Below are positions 15,652-25,050 of a stretch of DNA of 64,000 nucleotides, in pieces (position 1 is the stretch's first letter; every line of letters starts with the position of its first letter). Below the pieces are notes generated by a model, which was not told where the DNA came from, did no database searches, and saw only the letters and a list, made by a program, of their open reading frames with translations. A program made the translations under genes and the position numbers. Origin of the DNA: Bacteroides ihuae (GTDB lineage Bacteria; Bacteroidota; Bacteroidia; Bacteroidales; Bacteroidaceae); assembly GCF_900104585.1 (NCBI RefSeq), contig NZ_FNVX01000004.1, forward strand, positions 620,001 through 684,000. Direction: 5' to 3'.

Positions 15652-18474
15652 ATGAAACATCTATTTCGCGGTTTATCTGTTGCTGTTATAGCCGTATGCT
15701 GTAACACAGGCTTTGGCTTTGCACAGCAAATGCCTCCTATCCCCGTTGATCCAAATGTTCGAATCGGGAAACTTGAAAATGGTCTTACGTATTACATCAG
15801 AAAGAATAATCTGCCCGAAAAAAGAGCAGATTTTTATATTGCACAAAAAGTAGGTGCTATTCTGGAAGAACCTGCACAACGTGGCTTAGCACACTTCTTG
15901 GAGCACATGTGCTTCAACGGTACCAAACACTTCCCCGGAAATGCATTAAAAGAATATTTGGAAACAATCGGTGTGAAGTTTGGTGAAAACCTAAATGCCT
16001 ATACCTCCATAGATGAAACTGTTTACAACATTTCTAATGTACCTGTAATGCGTGAAGGACCTATCGATTCATGCTTGCTCATTCTGCACGACTGGTCAAA
16101 CGACCTATTGTTGGAAGGCAAAGAGATAGACAAAGAGCGAGGAGTGATTCATGAAGAATGGCGTACCCGCATGAGTGCTATGCAACGTCTTCAAGAGAAG
16201 TCTCTACCACAAATGTATGCCGGAACCAAATATGCTGACTGTATGCCGATTGGTAGTATGGACATTGTAGACAACTTTAAATATCAGACACTCAGAGATT
16301 ATTATGAAAAATGGTACCGTCCTGATCTGCAAGGAATAATCGTTGTAGGTGATATTGATGTGGATGCCATGGAAGCCAAGATAAAGAAAGTCTTTTCGGA
16401 TATCCCCGCACAGCCTAATGGCGCTAAACGTGTTTATTATCCGGTGAACGATAACAAAGAACCGATTGTTGTTATCGAGCAAGATAAAGAACAACCAAAC
16501 ATACAGATATTGGTATTCAACAAGCATGAAACGACTACCGACGATCAAAAGGGAAACATGGGCTACCTCGTAGGTGACTACGCAAAGAAACTTATCGCTA
16601 GCATGCTGAATGCACGCCTGAACGAGCTAACTCAAACAGCCAATCCTCCTTATATTTATGCCGGAGCAGATGATGGAATGTTCTTTGCTTCTAAAACAAA
16701 AGATGCCTTTACAGGAGTCGTTGTTTGCAAAGAGGGAGAAATAGAAAGTGGATTGTCTACATTGTTGCGAGAAATAGAACGTGCCAGAAGATTTGGCTTT
16801 ACCGAATCAGAATATGTGCGTGCACGTGCTGAATATCTTCGCCAATTGGAATCAGCATTCAACGAACGCGATAAGAATAAAAATGAAAGTTACGTAAATG
16901 AGTATGTACGCAACTTCTTGGACAAAGAACCCATACCGGGCATTGAGAATGAATATGCTATTATCAATCAAATAGCACCTGCCATACCTGTAGCTGCGTT
17001 AAACCAAATGATGCAAACATTGGTAACAGACAGTAATCAGGTTGTTGCCCTCTTCGGTCCTGAAAAAGAAGGACTCAAATATCCTACAAAAGACGCTATC
17101 CTCGAAGTTCTCAAAAAAGCGAAAACGGAAGAACTCACTGCTTATGTAGATAAAGTATCCGACAAACCATTAATGTCAGAAAAGCCAAAAGCCGGCAAGA
17201 TTCTATCAGAGAAAAACGACCCGGCATTCGGAACAACAACACTGACTCTGTCTAACGGTGCTAAAGTCATCATCAAAAAAACAGATTTTAAAGCTGACGA
17301 GATACAGATGAAAGCTGTCAGTCTAGGAGGAAGCTCTTTGTTTCCTACTTCAGAAATCATCAACATCAAATCGCTAAATGACGTAATCGCAGCAGGTGGT
17401 TTAGGAGAGTTCAGCACAGTAGAACTTCAAAAAGTACTTGCCGGAAAGAAAGCATCTGTTTCTGCCCAAGTGGGTGATAAGACAGAAACCATTAAAGGTG
17501 ACTGTTCTCCAAAAGATCTTGAAACAATGCTGCAACTCACTTACCTATCCTTTACAGCACCACGCAAAGATGTTGAAGCATTTGAGTCTTACAAGAACCG
17601 CACAAAAGCTTCGTTGTTGAATCAAGAGATGAATCCGATGATTACATTTGTAGATTCCATTCAAGGAGGCATCTATATGAATCATCCGAGAATGCAGAGA
17701 CTAAAAGCGAATATGATAGATAAGATCGATTATGATAAAATTCTATCAATGTATAACGACCGCTTTAAAGATGCCAGCGACTTCACCTTTATTCTGGTGG
17801 GTAACGTAGACATTGAAGCCGCTAAACCGCTGATTGCTGAATACATTGCTTCTTTGCCATCCATCAAGCGAAAAGAAACATTCAAGGACAACAAAGTAGA
17901 CATGCGTAAAGGAACCTATAAGAATGAATTCATCAAGCAACAAGAAACAGCCAAAGCGTCTGTATTTGCATTCTATAACGGTACCTGCAAATATGATTTG
18001 AAAAATAGCTTACTAATAAGTATGACCGATCAAATCCTTAACCTTGTCTATACTGAAAAGGTAAGAGAAGAAGAAGGTGGAACTTACGGCGTAAACGTAG
18101 GAGGAGATCTCCAAAAATATCCTAAAGAGCAGTTTGTACTCCAAATCATGTTCGATACCGCACCTGCTAAGAAAGATAAATTGACTAGCATTATCTTCAG
18201 TGAATTAGATAACTTAGGTAAAAATGGTCCTTCCGAAGCTAACCTGAACAAAGTAAAAGAGTTTATGCTCAAAAAGTATAAAGAAGACTCAAAGGAAAAC
18301 AGTTTCTGGCTCGGCACGATTGATGATTACCTATTCACGAATGTGGATATGACAAAAGATTATGAAGCAATACTAAACAGTATAACAGCTAAAGACATTC
18401 AGAACTTCGCCACTTCTATATTCAGTCAGAAAAATGAAGTAGAGGTGACCATGATTAGTCCTGAGAAGAAGTAA
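15652..18474 (+). CDS. M16 (insulinase/pitrilysin) family zinc peptidase
   Basis: A 940-residue exported metallopeptidase. The signal peptide covers about residues 1-24 (cleavage after GFAQ). The inverted zinc motif HxxEH is His81-Phe-Leu-Glu84-His85 in GLAHFLEHMCFNG, with the distal glutamate region in IDKERGVIHEEWR. Two M16 halves (about 30-460 and 520-930) close around the substrate; the second half lacks the zinc motif, as usual for single-chain members. It is likely periplasmic and degrades peptides. It stands 19 nt ahead of the DUF5687/ABC pair, and may be co-transcribed with it. Confidence 0.93.
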   Translation: MKHLFRGLSVAVIAVCCNTGFGFAQQMPPIPVDPNVRIGKLENGLTYYIRKNNLPEKRADFYIAQKVGAILEEPAQRGLAHFLEHMCFNGTKHFPGNALKEYLETIGVKFGENLNAYTSIDETVYNISNVPVMREGPIDSCLLILHDWSNDLLLEGKEIDKERGVIHEEWRTRMSAMQRLQEKSLPQMYAGTKYADCMPIGSMDIVDNFKYQTLRDYYEKWYRPDLQGIIVVGDIDVDAMEAKIKKVFSDIPAQPNGAKRVYYPVNDNKEPIVVIEQDKEQPNIQILVFNKHETTTDDQKGNMGYLVGDYAKKLIASMLNARLNELTQTANPPYIYAGADDGMFFASKTKDAFTGVVVCKEGEIESGLSTLLREIERARRFGFTESEYVRARAEYLRQLESAFNERDKNKNESYVNEYVRNFLDKEPIPGIENEYAIINQIAPAIPVAALNQMMQTLVTDSNQVVALFGPEKEGLKYPTKDAILEVLKKAKTEELTAYVDKVSDKPLMSEKPKAGKILSEKNDPAFGTTTLTLSNGAKVIIKKTDFKADEIQMKAVSLGGSSLFPTSEIINIKSLNDVIAAGGLGEFSTVELQKVLAGKKASVSAQVGDKTETIKGDCSPKDLETMLQLTYLSFTAPRKDVEAFESYKNRTKASLLNQEMNPMITFVDSIQGGIYMNHPRMQRLKANMIDKIDYDKILSMYNDRFKDASDFTFILVGNVDIEAAKPLIAEYIASLPSIKRKETFKDNKVDMRKGTYKNEFIKQQETAKASVFAFYNGTCKYDLKNSLLISMTDQILNLVYTEKVREEEGGTYGVNVGGDLQKYPKEQFVLQIMFDTAPAKKDKLTSIIFSELDNLGKNGPSEANLNKVKEFMLKKYKEDSKENSFWLGTIDDYLFTNVDMTKDYEAILNSITAKDIQNFATSIFSQKNEVEVTMISPEKK

Positions 18475-18493
18475 CCAGAAACAAACACTTATT

Positions 18494-19981
18494 ATGCTTT
18501 TTAAGGAACTATATAAACACCACAGGCTGGCCGCTAAACGCCATCCAATGTACGAGAAGAACAAATTTGGAAAGTTCTTTATGTACTTCACGGCAGTGTT
18601 TTGGGCAGGATATCTCATCTTCTTCGGAACCACATTTGCACTCAGCTTTGCTGAAGAAGTACCTAATATGGAGCCGTACAATGTGATGAATAAAGGGTTG
18701 ATCTTTGTGTTTGCTCTCGACTTCCTGATGCGTTTTCCTTTTCAGAAAACGCCAACACAAGAAGTGAAACCTTATCTATTGATACCGATAAAACGAAATA
18801 AGATTCTTGATTTCCTGTTGCTTCGATCGGGCCTGGATATATTTAACATCGTCTGGTTATTCATGTTTGTGCCTTTTGCGATTATCACTGTGACCAAGTT
18901 CTTTGGAGTAACAGGGATTATCACCTATTCTTTAGGTATTTACCTACTTGCGGTTCTAAACAACTACTGGTATCTGCTCTGCCGCACGCTAATAAATGAA
19001 CGAATATACTGGATTGCCTTACCCATTGCGGTTTACGCCGCATTGGGGGCAATCATGTTTATTCCTGAGAAGAATTTCATTAGCATTTTCACCATGAATT
19101 TGGGAGGAGCTTTTATTGAAGGGAATATTCTGGCTTATTTGGGTACTCTGGCGGCCATCGCACTTTTATGGATGGCCAACCGGAAGATCATGATTGGGCT
19201 CGTATATGCTGAACTAAATAAAGTAGAGGACACGAAAGTTAAACATGTGTCGGAATATAAATTTCTGGAACGCTACGGAGAGATTGGCGAATACTTTCGC
19301 TTGGAACTGAAGATGCTTTTCCGTAATAAACGATGCAAAACTTCGTTGCGAAGCATTGCACTTATTGTGTTGCTCTTTTCCGGTCTGCTAGGCTTTTCTG
19401 ACGTGTATGATGGAGCTGTCATGAAAAGTTTTACTTCCATTTATGCTTTTGTAGCTTTTGGTATGGTAATCTTAACACAGATCATGAGCTTTGAAGGAAA
19501 TTACCTGGATGGATTGATGACTCGTAAAGAGTCTATATTCAGTCTGCTAAAAGCGAAGTACTACCTCTATAGCATGGGAGTAATCATTCCGTTTATCTTC
19601 ATGATTCCAGCTATGGTGATGGGGAAATTAACACTACTAGGTGCTTTCTCATTCGCTTTCTTCGCTATCGGACCTGTTTATTTCATGTTATTCCAATTAG
19701 CGGTATATAACAATAAAACGGTTCCTTTAAACGATGGAGTTTCCGGTAGACAAGGGTCGGGAAGTGCCTTTCAAATGATGGTAAGTTTCGCTGCTTTCGG
19801 TATTCCTATGATACTCTATTCTGCATTAAATGCCCTGTTCGGAGAGGTCATTGGACAATGGATTCTGCTAGGCATTGGACTGGCATTCATGTTGACTTCA
19901 CATCTCTGGATTCAAAATGTGTACAAGCGTTTTATGGCAAGACGATACAAAAACATGGAAGGATTCCGGGATACAAAATAA
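18494..19981 (+). CDS. DUF5687 polytopic membrane protein, likely ABC permease
   Basis: A 495-residue inner-membrane protein with roughly ten to twelve hydrophobic segments. The opening MLFKELYKHHRLAAKRHPMY and the overall pattern match DUF5687, a Bacteroidota family found next to ABC ATPases and thought to be the membrane part of ABC-2-like exporters. A cytoplasmic loop around residues 240-280 (LNKVEDTKVKHVSEYKFLER) separates the two halves. The ATP-binding protein starts 30 nt downstream. The cargo is unknown. Confidence 0.85.
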   Translation: MLFKELYKHHRLAAKRHPMYEKNKFGKFFMYFTAVFWAGYLIFFGTTFALSFAEEVPNMEPYNVMNKGLIFVFALDFLMRFPFQKTPTQEVKPYLLIPIKRNKILDFLLLRSGLDIFNIVWLFMFVPFAIITVTKFFGVTGIITYSLGIYLLAVLNNYWYLLCRTLINERIYWIALPIAVYAALGAIMFIPEKNFISIFTMNLGGAFIEGNILAYLGTLAAIALLWMANRKIMIGLVYAELNKVEDTKVKHVSEYKFLERYGEIGEYFRLELKMLFRNKRCKTSLRSIALIVLLFSGLLGFSDVYDGAVMKSFTSIYAFVAFGMVILTQIMSFEGNYLDGLMTRKESIFSLLKAKYYLYSMGVIIPFIFMIPAMVMGKLTLLGAFSFAFFAIGPVYFMLFQLAVYNNKTVPLNDGVSGRQGSGSAFQMMVSFAAFGIPMILYSALNALFGEVIGQWILLGIGLAFMLTSHLWIQNVYKRFMARRYKNMEGFRDTK

Positions 19982-20011
19982 GTATTAAGCAATAAAACAA
20001 AGAATAGAATT

Positions 20012-20713
20012 ATGATAACCATCAATAATCTGCAAAAGAACTTCGGTGAAAAGAAAGCCGTCGATATTGAAAATTATACCATCAACCAAGGAGATATGAT
20101 CGGACTAGTGGGAAACAATGGAGCCGGCAAAACGACTCTTTTCCGACTAATACTCGATCTACTCAAAGCGGACAATGGTAGCGTAACCATCAACAACATT
20201 GAAGTAAGCAAAAGTGAAGAATGGAAAATTTTCACCGGCGCTTTCATTGACGATGGTTTCCTCATTGATTACCTCACTCCTGAAGAATATTTCTACTTTA
20301 TAGGCAAGATGTATGGACTCAAGAAAGAAGAGGTGGACGAACGACTGGTTCCTTTTGAACGCTTTATGAACGAAGAGGTGATCGGACAGAAGAAATTTAT
20401 CCGTAACTTCTCGGCTGGTAATAAGCAAAAAATCGGCATCCTCTCTGCTATGCTACACAAACCGCAATTATTGATTCTTGATGAACCGTTCAACTTTTTG
20501 GATCCAAGTTCGCAATCAATCATTAAGCATATGTTGAAGAAGTATAATGAAGAAACAAATGCCACTATATTGATTTCAAGCCATAACTTAAATCACACGG
20601 TAGATGTATGCCCGCGCATTGCGCTGCTAGAGCATGGCATCATTATTCGTGATATTATTAATGAGAATAGTTCTGCTGAAAAAGAACTAGAAGAGTACTT
20701 CAACGTAGAGTAA
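20012..20713 (+). CDS. ABC transporter ATP-binding protein
   Basis: A 233-residue ATPase, partner of the DUF5687 protein. Walker A GNNGAGKTT (about 33-41), signature FSAGNKQKIG (about 133-142; S-A-G instead of S-G-G), Walker B LLILDEPFNFLDP (about 153-165), and the switch His in ISSHNLNHT (about 189-197) are all present. The ATP loop belongs to the ABC-2 exporter group (CcmA/NatA-like). Transcribed with the membrane gene before it. A tiny lipoprotein frame starts four bases after its stop. Confidence 0.92.
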   Translation: MITINNLQKNFGEKKAVDIENYTINQGDMIGLVGNNGAGKTTLFRLILDLLKADNGSVTINNIEVSKSEEWKIFTGAFIDDGFLIDYLTPEEYFYFIGKMYGLKKEEVDERLVPFERFMNEEVIGQKKFIRNFSAGNKQKIGILSAMLHKPQLLILDEPFNFLDPSSQSIIKHMLKKYNEETNATILISSHNLNHTVDVCPRIALLEHGIIIRDIINENSSAEKELEEYFNVE

Positions 20714-20717
20714 ATTG

Positions 20718-20822
20718 ATGAAGAAGTGCTCTATTTACTTGTTGGCACTGGTCGCTGCGGCAATGAGCATGAGCTCTTGCCGCACGTCTGCGCCCAAGCT
20801 TGATTACCGAGCATTGGCCTGA
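20718..20822 (+). CDS. tiny lipoprotein frame, probably a decayed gene
   Basis: A 34-codon frame four bases after the ABC gene: a hydrophobic signal, a lipobox ending SMSSC (Cys21), then RTSAPKLDYRALA and a stop. Such a start resembles NlpC/P60 lipoproteins of Bacteroidota (C-x-TS-x-P-x-LDYxALA), which would be over 150 residues. After the stop, another frame (to 20872) reads GLNEAYYKKHWIGGGRIR and then stops, so the body seems lost to a frameshift and deletion. Either a real 34-residue lipoprotein or the remnant of a cell-wall hydrolase. The family match is from memory. Confidence 0.45.
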   Translation: MKKCSIYLLALVAAAMSMSSCRTSAPKLDYRALA

Positions 20823-20889
20823 ATGAAGCATATTACAAAAAGCACTGGATAGGCGGCGGTAGAATCAGATAACCATTAGAATCAATTAT

Positions 20890-21774
20890 ATGAAAAGGAA
20901 TCTTCTTATTTTATTCGTTGCGAGTTTAGCACTCAATGTAAACGCACAGTTGTTATGGAAAGTATCCGGCAAAGGCTTGAGTAAACCTTCGTATATTTTA
21001 GGCACCCATCATCTGGCTCCTCTTAGTATTATCGACAGCATCAAAGGATTGCAAACAGCATTCGATGCTACCACACAAATCATCGGAGAATTGAATATGT
21101 CCGAAGTACAAACTCCGGCCGCAATGCAACTTATGCAACAAAAAATGATGATTGAAAACGATACGACACTCCAAGTACTTTTCACTCCGGAACAATACGC
21201 TAAAATAAACAACTTCACAAAAGAGAATCTGGGCTTTGACCTATCGCAGATGCCAAAAGTAAAGCCTGCATTCATAGACAACAATGCAGTGGTCATTCTA
21301 TATATGAAACATGTTGGAAACTTTAAGCCACAAGAACAACTAGATACTTACTTCCAAACAAAAGCTCTTGAAAAAGGGAAAAAAGTTGGTGCGTTAGAAA
21401 CCCTTGACTTTCAGCTCAATCTTCTCTATAATAGCATGTCTCTCCGCCGACAAGCAGAATTACTCTTGTGCGAACTTAGCGATGTAGATAAACTTATCAA
21501 TAACGCAAAAGAACTGACTTCTGCTTATATGAATCAGGAATTGGATACGATGTATGAAATTTCACTAGAGAAAAATGGTGCGCCTTGTGATCCCCTACCA
21601 AGAGAAATGGATGCAATAATTAGCAACCGAAATAAAGCGTGGAGTACGAAATTACCTGCATTGATGACCGTAGAGCCCACATTTGTAGTAGTAGGCGCAC
21701 TACATTTACCAGGTGAAGAGGGACTATTAAATCTCTTAAAAAAACAGGGATACACCCTACAAGCGGTAAGATAA
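20890..21774 (+). CDS. TraB/GumN family protein, exported
   Basis: A 294-residue protein with a signal peptide (cleavage after about residue 19, LNVNA-Q). The mature part begins LLWKVSGKG and carries YILGTHHLAP (about 36-45), with the GTHH motif of the TraB/GumN fold, and a late GALHLPGEEGL (about 272-282). These positions are the conserved metal/active-site candidates of the Tiki/TraB/GumN peptidase-like superfamily. Bacteroidota members are uncharacterised; a periplasmic protease role is inference. It is preceded by the small lipoprotein frame and has its own short leader. Confidence 0.85.
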   Translation: MKRNLLILFVASLALNVNAQLLWKVSGKGLSKPSYILGTHHLAPLSIIDSIKGLQTAFDATTQIIGELNMSEVQTPAAMQLMQQKMMIENDTTLQVLFTPEQYAKINNFTKENLGFDLSQMPKVKPAFIDNNAVVILYMKHVGNFKPQEQLDTYFQTKALEKGKKVGALETLDFQLNLLYNSMSLRRQAELLLCELSDVDKLINNAKELTSAYMNQELDTMYEISLEKNGAPCDPLPREMDAIISNRNKAWSTKLPALMTVEPTFVVVGALHLPGEEGLLNLLKKQGYTLQAVR

Positions 21775-21835
21775 ACATTCAGAATTAAATAATATTCATT
21801 ATTTTTGCGACTAATTAGAATTAAAACGTAAAGCA

Positions 21836-22732
21836 ATGAATAAGAACCGTGTGCAAGCATACATACGCCTAGCCAACAACAAACAGCGTCATGGTAAAAT
21901 CATATCGACATACACCGACATAGAGAAGCATTACTGCAATAATTGCTACGCAGAATTTGAAGGCAATTATTGCAGCAATTGCGGACAGAGCAGATATTCA
22001 ACACGCTTTACTTATAAGTCTGTTCTACAGAATATTCTTCACGGCTTGGTTAACGTTGATGGCTCTTTCTTCTTTACTGTCAAGGAACTATTCACTCGCC
22101 CCGGCTATATGATAAATGACTATATAGCCGGAAGGCGAGTTATTTATTTTCGTCCGATTCAAATGCTCTTCATCCTTGGAGCATTGTATATGCTACTTAT
22201 GCATAGCCTACATCCTGTTGCTGCCGATGTAAGTAACAAAATCGTTGAAGTCGACAACGTTAACCTGAATCTCAATGACTATAATCTGGTCCATTGGCTC
22301 AAGTCACCATTCATTCAATCTGTTATTAGAATGCTGCAACAGTGGTTTAGCGGCAACAAAGCATTAGAAATTCTATGTACTCTCCCCATCTATGCACTTG
22401 CTACTCGTTGGGCTTTCCATGGGCGCTTCCACAATCAACACTATAATCTAGTAGAATTCATTTTTGTGCGCGCCTATGCTGCATGCCAAATATTGATCGC
22501 ATCCATCATCTTACTTCCTTTCATGGGCAGCAGTGATGAAGGCATACCTTGGTGGTTAGAAGTTTTGTTTTCGGTATGGATTTATGCGCAACTCTTCAGA
22601 GGTAAAATGGGGTATACAATAAAAAAAACAATATTAATGTACGTCTATTTTGGGTTAATCTTTGTTCTGCTAGCAATCATAATTGTGGCTATACTGGCTT
22701 TATTGGCATATATAGTCCGTTTATTCGCATAA
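21836..22732 (+). CDS. DUF3667 membrane protein with N-terminal zinc ribbon
   Basis: A 298-residue inner-membrane protein of the DUF3667 type. A CxxC-x9-CxxC zinc ribbon (CNNCYAEFEGNYCSNCG, about residues 37-53) precedes a conserved amphipathic stretch (GLVNVDGSFFFTVKELFTRP, about 76-95) and the family motif DYIAGRR. About four or five membrane segments follow. The function is unknown; it is widespread in Bacteroidota. It is monocistronic by spacing, ahead of the rplU promoter. Confidence 0.85.
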   Translation: MNKNRVQAYIRLANNKQRHGKIISTYTDIEKHYCNNCYAEFEGNYCSNCGQSRYSTRFTYKSVLQNILHGLVNVDGSFFFTVKELFTRPGYMINDYIAGRRVIYFRPIQMLFILGALYMLLMHSLHPVAADVSNKIVEVDNVNLNLNDYNLVHWLKSPFIQSVIRMLQQWFSGNKALEILCTLPIYALATRWAFHGRFHNQHYNLVEFIFVRAYAACQILIASIILLPFMGSSDEGIPWWLEVLFSVWIYAQLFRGKMGYTIKKTILMYVYFGLIFVLLAIIIVAILALLAYIVRLFA

Positions 22733-22747
22733 AAAAGGAAATAAAAG

Positions 22748-22779
22748 TTTGTCTGACTAAAATAAAAGCACTAATTTTG
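22748..22779 (+). promoter_or_regulatory. strong promoter of rplU-rpmA, with a leader of about 90 nt
   Basis: TTTG (22748-22751), 20 nt, TAATTTTG (22772-22779). The transcript would have a leader of about 85 nt before rplU, GC-richer than its surroundings near 22830-22850 (CCACCCGCCGG). This could be an autoregulatory ribosomal-protein leader; no known structure was recognised. Confidence 0.75.
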
Positions 22780-22871
22780 TGCCTGATTATTCCGCATCGG
22801 GTAAACCAAGTGTTCTTTAAGTGATTAAAGGCCACCCGCCGGAGAAAACCTGTTTAACAATATTATAACAG

Positions 22872-23189
22872 ATGTACGCAATTGTAGAGATTAACGGTCA
22901 GCAGTTTAAAGCTGAAGCCGGAAGAAGGTTGTTCGTTCACCACATGCAAGATGCTGAGAACGGTTCGACTGTAGAATTTGACAAAGTTCTTTTGGTAGAC
23001 AAAGACGGAGTTGTAACAGTAGGTATTCCTACAGTTGAAGGCGCAAAAGTTGTTTGTCAAGTTGTGACAAACCTTGTAAAAGGCGACAAAGTAATCGTTT
23101 TCCATAAGAAAAGAAGAAAAGGTTACAGAAAACGCAACGGTCACCGTCAACAGTTCACTGAGTTAACAATCACACAAGTAGTAGCTTAA
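22872..23189 (+). CDS. rplU: 50S ribosomal protein L21
   Basis: A 105-residue protein of the large subunit that contacts 23S rRNA and L20. The start [19 protein letters not shown] is the usual L21 N-terminus, and the basic motif [17 protein letters not shown] (about 79-95) is the RNA-binding loop. Length is normal. It is followed by rpmA after 21 nt, the conserved L21-L27 pair. The long leader before it may serve autoregulation. Confidence 0.98.
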   Translation: MYAIVEINGQQFKAEAGRRLFVHHMQDAENGSTVEFDKVLLVDKDGVVTVGIPTVEGAKVVCQVVTNLVKGDKVIVFHKKRRKGYRKRNGHRQQFTELTITQVVA

Positions 23190-23210
23190 TCCAATTAAAT
23201 TTAAGAAGAA

Positions 23211-23492
23211 ATGGCACATAAAAAAGGTGTCGGTAGTTCTAAGAACGGCCGCGAATCAGCAAGTAAAAGATTAGGCGTGAAGATATTTGGTGGCGAAACT
23301 TGCAAAGCAGGTAACATCATCATTCGTCAAAGAGGTACTGCTTTCCACCCGGGAAACAACATGGGTATGGGCAAGGACCACACTCTTTTCGCTTTGGTAG
23401 ATGGAGTAGTTTGCTTCAAGAAAGGCAAAGAAGATAGAAGATCTGTATCTATCATCCCTGCTGAAGTAGAGCAAAAAGAAGCAGAAGCATAA
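23211..23492 (+). CDS. rpmA: 50S ribosomal protein L27
   Basis: A 93-residue large-subunit protein whose N-terminus reaches toward the peptidyl-transferase centre. The start [20 protein letters not shown] is mature-like; there is no extra N-terminal peptide of the kind cleaved in Firmicutes. [19 protein letters not shown] (about 44-62) is the usual core. A short Glu/Lys/Ala tail follows. It shares the promoter of rplU and is followed by the terminator at 23514-23556. Confidence 0.98.
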   Translation: MAHKKGVGSSKNGRESASKRLGVKIFGGETCKAGNIIIRQRGTAFHPGNNMGMGKDHTLFALVDGVVCFKKGKEDRRSVSIIPAEVEQKEAEA

Positions 23493-23513
23493 GTTTCTCT
23501 TATAAACTGAATT

Positions 23514-23556
23514 AAAAGAAGGAGATACGATCTATACGATTGTATCTCCTTCTTTT
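23514..23556 (+). terminator. intrinsic terminator of rplU-rpmA
   Basis: A 15-bp perfect stem (AAAAGAAGGAGATAC with its complement) and a T-run; the A-rich start makes it usable on both strands. Confidence 0.9.
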
Positions 23557-23590
23557 TTATAGATAGATAACATCTTATATTTATTTTATT

Positions 23591-23598
23591 TATCTTTG
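23591..23598 (+). promoter_or_regulatory. -7 box of serS
   Basis: TATCTTTG 37 nt before the start codon, in an AT-rich region without a clear -33. Confidence 0.6.
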
Positions 23599-23634
23599 TG
23601 CTCGCTAATTGAAGTATCATAAAACAAGATAGAT

Positions 23635-24909
23635 ATGCTTACCATTAAACAGATTACAGAAAATACAGACACGGTAATCCGTGGGCTGGAAAAGAAACAC
23701 TTCAAAAATGCCCAAGAGGTGATTGCTCAGGTTATTGAAGTGAACGACAAGAGACGTAACGCACAAAATCAATTAGATAAAACTTTGGCTGAAGTTAATT
23801 CTCTCTCGAAAGGCATCGGTCAACTGATGAAGGAGGGAAAGAAAGAAGAAGCCGAAACTGCACGTACGCAGGTAAGCGAAATGAAAGAAGGCATCAAAGA
23901 GTTGGAGACAGCGATGAACGAAGCCTCTACTGAACTACAAACCCTGCTTTATACGATTCCAAATGTACCGAATGAAGGAGTACCCGAAGGATTTGGCGCA
24001 GACGATAACGTGGTGGAACGTATGGGTGGACACGATGCCGAACTTCCTACCGACGCCCTACCCCATTGGGAATTAGCTAAAAAATATGATCTTATTGACT
24101 TCGAGCTTGGCGTGAAAATAGCCGGAGCCGGATTCCCTGTATATAAAGGTAAAGGCGCCCGCCTACAAAGAGCGCTTATTAACTTCTTCCTCGATGAAGC
24201 GCGTGACGCTGGTTATCTGGAAATTGAACCACCATACTTAGTGAATGCTGCTTCGGGCTATGGCACGGGACAACTTCCTGACAAAGAGGGACAAATGTAC
24301 CACGACAATACGGACGACTTATACCTGATACCAACAGCAGAGGTACCGGTTACAAATATCTATCGTGATGTTATTTTGGAAGAGAAAGAACTTCCGATAA
24401 AGAATTGTGCTTATTCTGCTTGTTTCCGTCGCGAAGCAGGTTCATACGGCAAAGATGTACGTGGTCTAAATCGTTTGCATCAATTTAACAAGGTAGAGAT
24501 TGTACGCATCGACAAGCCGGAACATTCTTACGAATCGCTCCATGAGATGATCGCCCATGTTGAAAACTTAGTTACGAAGTTGGAATTGCCATACCGTATT
24601 CTTCGTCTTTGTGGCGGCGATATGGGCTTTACTTCTTCCATCACGTTCGACTTTGAAGTCTTCTCTGCTGCACAAAAACGATGGTTAGAAGTTAGCTCGG
24701 TGTCAAACTTCGAGTCTTACCAAGCCAACCGATTGAAATGTCGTTACCGCACCGGAGAGAAGAAAACCGAACTTTGTCATACGCTGAATGGCTCTGCACT
24801 AGCTTTACCCCGTATCGTTGCTGCTCTGCTGGAAAATAACCAAACTCCGGAAGGAATCAGAATACCAAAAGCCTTGGTTCCTTATTGTGGATTTGATCTA
24901 ATTGATTAA
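23635..24909 (+). CDS. serS: serine--tRNA ligase
   Basis: A 424-residue class II aminoacyl-tRNA synthetase charging tRNA-Ser. Residues 1-110 form the long coiled-coil arm that grips the variable arm of the tRNA. The catalytic domain has motif 2 (CFRREAGSYGKDVRGLNRLH, about 263-282) and motif 3 (GSALALPRIVAALLEN, about 386-401). Length is normal. Transcribed alone, with its own promoter and terminator. Confidence 0.98.
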   Translation: MLTIKQITENTDTVIRGLEKKHFKNAQEVIAQVIEVNDKRRNAQNQLDKTLAEVNSLSKGIGQLMKEGKKEEAETARTQVSEMKEGIKELETAMNEASTELQTLLYTIPNVPNEGVPEGFGADDNVVERMGGHDAELPTDALPHWELAKKYDLIDFELGVKIAGAGFPVYKGKGARLQRALINFFLDEARDAGYLEIEPPYLVNAASGYGTGQLPDKEGQMYHDNTDDLYLIPTAEVPVTNIYRDVILEEKELPIKNCAYSACFRREAGSYGKDVRGLNRLHQFNKVEIVRIDKPEHSYESLHEMIAHVENLVTKLELPYRILRLCGGDMGFTSSITFDFEVFSAAQKRWLEVSSVSNFESYQANRLKCRYRTGEKKTELCHTLNGSALALPRIVAALLENNQTPEGIRIPKALVPYCGFDLID

Positions 24910-24939
24910 GAAAGTTCATTCATCAAAATAAATAAAAGC

Positions 24940-24969
24940 AGCCGCCTCAAAAGGGTGGCTCTTTTTTTT
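24940..24969 (+). terminator. intrinsic terminator of serS
   Basis: A 7-bp GC-rich stem (AGCCGCC with GGTGGCT, one G-U) followed by eight T. Confidence 0.85.
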
Positions 24970-24996
24970 GCAATTCCCAGATTAGCCGTATCTTTG
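24967..24996 (+). promoter_or_regulatory. promoter of the Nfn-like fusion
   Basis: TTTG (24967-24970), 18 nt, TATCTTTG (24989-24996). The -33 reuses the T-run of the serS terminator. Confidence 0.65.
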
Positions 24997-25050
24997 CGAA
25001 GCATCACTCTGATATCGGCTACGTAAGAATTAGAACAAAATTATTAGATA

